A stretch of DNA of 63,544 nt from Formivibrio sp. (GTDB taxonomy: Bacteria > Pseudomonadota > Gammaproteobacteria > Burkholderiales > Chitinibacteraceae). The DNA lies in NCBI GenBank assembly GCA_031291275.1, contig JARLJJ010000500.1:1-63544 (forward strand). Reading direction: 5' to 3'. A program made the position numbers and the translations under genes. Below are positions 62,586-63,544 of this stretch, in pieces; within the stretch, counting starts at the first letter, position 1, and each line of letters starts with the position of its first letter. The notes under the pieces are model-generated. The model was not told the origin of the DNA. It saw only the letters and a program-made list of their open reading frames with translations, and made no database searches.

Positions 62586-62888
62586 TTACTTGATCTCCAG
62601 TGCCATCAGAATCGACGCCAGGCCCAGCAGGATCAGTGCGCCGAGGAAGATGGATTCGGCCAGCGATTCTTGTTTTGCACCGCGATCGCCGCGCCGCACG
62701 GCAGCAAAGGATAGAACCGAACAAATCACGAACAGCACACTGTCCATGGCGAGCAGCTTGTCGATATAGACGCCAACGGTACCGGCATGCATCAGGCGCA
62801 CCAGGCTGATGGCCGTGACACAGACGCCGAGCATCGTGGCGGACGTGGGCAGGATATGCGAGGAAATTCGATTGTCATTGGCAGACAT
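62586..62888 (-). CDS. Small membrane protein, 100 residues
   Basis: A protein with about three membrane segments ([50 protein letters not shown]) and short charged loops ([11 protein letters not shown]). ATG 62888 has AAGGGGG upstream. The longer open frame is not plausible. It lies 19 bases before recQ in the same direction, possibly co-transcribed. No family is recognised. Confidence 0.7.
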   Translation of the reverse strand: MSANDNRISSHILPTSATMLGVCVTAISLVRLMHAGTVGVYIDKLLAMDSVLFVICSVLSFAAVRRGDRGAKQESLAESIFLGALILLGLASILMALEIK

Positions 62889-62927
62889 CACGACCCCCTT
62901 GAAGTGAATCTTGTCAGGTGAATAGTC

Positions 62928-62955
62928 AAAAAAAGCGGCGCCGGAGAGGCGCCGC
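62928..62955 (-). terminator. Terminator downstream of the DegP-like gene
   Basis: Stem GCGGCGCC / GGCGCCGC with a 5-base loop. On the minus strand it is followed by TTTTTTT. It separates the protease gene from the small membrane protein gene. Confidence 0.9.
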
Positions 62956-62960
62956 GAAAC

Positions 62961-63060
62961 TCTCACAAGTGAGAGAGGAGGAGGAAGCATGCATTACAAA
63001 AAATCAGAACAGGTTCATCAACTTCTAAAGAGTCCGTATGCTCGCACAACGCATCATTAA
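62961..63060 (+). CDS. Possible 23-residue peptide with a very strong ribosome site
   Basis: A hairpin CTCTCA-CAAG-TGAGAG (62961-62976) runs into GAGGAGGAGGAAGC and ATG at 62989. The frame MHYKKSEQVHQLLKSPYAR continues to TAA at 63060. The ribosome site is the strongest in the window, and the hairpin just before it could control access. No downstream gene on this strand is in view. It could also be chance purine-rich sequence. Confidence 0.35.
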
Positions 63061-63112
63061 TTGCTGTGGGGCACTTCACACTTTATGTTGCAGTGCGATC
63101 AGTTTGCCGAGC

Positions 63113-63544
63113 TCACCCAAGGTCAACCGGAACAAAAATCCGGGCGGAGTCGCGCAGGATCAACAGCGCGGCGTGTTTGCCGGCGTTATCCAGTAATTTG
63201 CGCAATTCTTCAGCGCTCTTGACCGGGGTGCCATTCAGGGCCAAGACCACATCACCCTGTTGTATGCCCGCTTTGGCCGCAGGGCCACCGGCTTGCTGCA
63301 CCAGCAGGCCGCCATCGATACCGGCTGAATCCTGTTCATCCGGGGTCAGTGGCCGCACCGCCAAACCAAGCTTGCCGGAAGGTGCTGCCGGGTGGTCCTT
63401 GGCGGCGACCTTTTCATTCGTCATTTCGCCAATGGTCAGTGACAGCGATTTATCACTGCCCTTGCGGATCACTTCCAGCGGCGTCTTGCTGCCCGGCGGA
63501 AGATCAGCCACCAGTGTCGGTAGATCGCTTGAGCTTTCAATGGC
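63113..63544 (-). CDS. DegP/DegQ-like serine protease, C-terminal PDZ part
   Basis: The frame is open to the window edge and starts beyond it (ESSSDLPTLVADLPPGSKTPLEVIRKG continues in frame). What is visible is the end of a first PDZ domain and a second PDZ domain (GKLGLAVRPLTPDEQDSAGIDGGLLVQQAGGPAAKAGIQQGDVVLALNG), as in HtrA-family periplasmic proteases of the DegP, DegQ and MucD type. The catalytic domain is outside the window. Confidence 0.88.
   Translation of the reverse strand, partial: AIESSSDLPTLVADLPPGSKTPLEVIRKGSDKSLSLTIGEMTNEKVAAKDHPAAPSGKLGLAVRPLTPDEQDSAGIDGGLLVQQAGGPAAKAGIQQGDVVLALNGTPVKSAEELRKLLDNAGKHAALLILRDSARIFVPVDLG

Overview
The window looks like a betaproteobacterial chromosome, most likely from the Neisseriales/Chromobacteriaceae side. 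That placement is inferred from gene order and protein character, not from a search. Supporting blocks are exbBD-lpxK-trm112-kdsB-adk, rsmI/lpoA-yraN-diaA-dolP, divergent tesA/ybbA-ybbP, and a fruBKA operon with a LacI-type FruR. The core DNA is moderately GC-rich. The accessory DNA in the middle is visibly AT-richer.

Layout. (1) 1-5.8 kb, plus strand: end of exbB, exbD, lpxK, trm112-like, kdsB, adk, a ubiquinone-type FAD hydroxylase, dsbC and an isochorismatase-fold hydrolase, covering envelope energisation, lipid A/KDO synthesis and periplasmic disulfide isomerisation. (2) 5.8-14.2 kb: an ABC importer core (ATPase plus fused double permease) without a binding protein, an aldo/keto reductase, a DUF190-fluC fluoride pair, an MgtC/DUF4010 membrane protein, and a GlxA-type regulator divergent from a second isochorismatase-fold hydrolase. 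(3) 14.3-21.6 kb, minus strand: a Type I restriction-modification operon hsdM-yhcG(DUF1016)-hsdS-hsdR. The yhcG gene carries three DNA palindromes inside its coding sequence.

(4) 21.86-41.0 kb: a tandem array of integrated elements at tRNA-Leu(CAA). The intact tRNA is at 40917-41001 (minus). Two further copies of its 3' half lie at 22934-22991 and 21858-21913. They bound a 1.1-kb mini-element holding only a HigB/NadS-type toxin-antitoxin operon, and an 18-kb element. The 18-kb element has a tyrosine recombinase next to its left att, paired TGGTCAA repeats inside both ends, AT-rich cargo of unknown function (one protein with a HEPN-like R-x5-H motif), a second tyrosine recombinase, a VirD4/TraD-type coupling ATPase and a DotA/TraY-type membrane protein. 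It also has a run of small cargo genes (CoiA-like, SLATT-like 2TM, transglutaminase-like) and a complete-looking plasmid origin: AT-rich stretch, DnaA-box-like site and five 22-bp iterons that run into the 3' end of a trfA gene. No relaxase is visible. The element therefore reads as a TrfA plasmid or integrative conjugative element that has lost, or never had, most of its transfer system.

(5) 41.0-49.3 kb: rsmI divergent from lpoA-yraN-diaA-dolP, then tesA divergent from ybbA-ybbP, then an NDUFA9-like NAD(P)-binding protein. Both divergent pairs overlap at their start codons. (6) 49.4-58 kb: a sugar module of class II aldolase, FruR, fruB (EIIA-HPr-EI), fruK, fruA (EIIBC) and tpiA, with LacI-type operator palindromes between fruR and fruB. 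(7) 58-63.5 kb: a cupin protein, a LysE-family exporter, a REP-like repeat, a DUF2846-like lipoprotein, recQ, a small membrane protein, and the C-terminal PDZ end of a DegP/DegQ-like protease cut by the window edge.

Functions are assigned from motifs and family knowledge. Element boundaries, repeats, operators and overlaps were read directly from the sequence.
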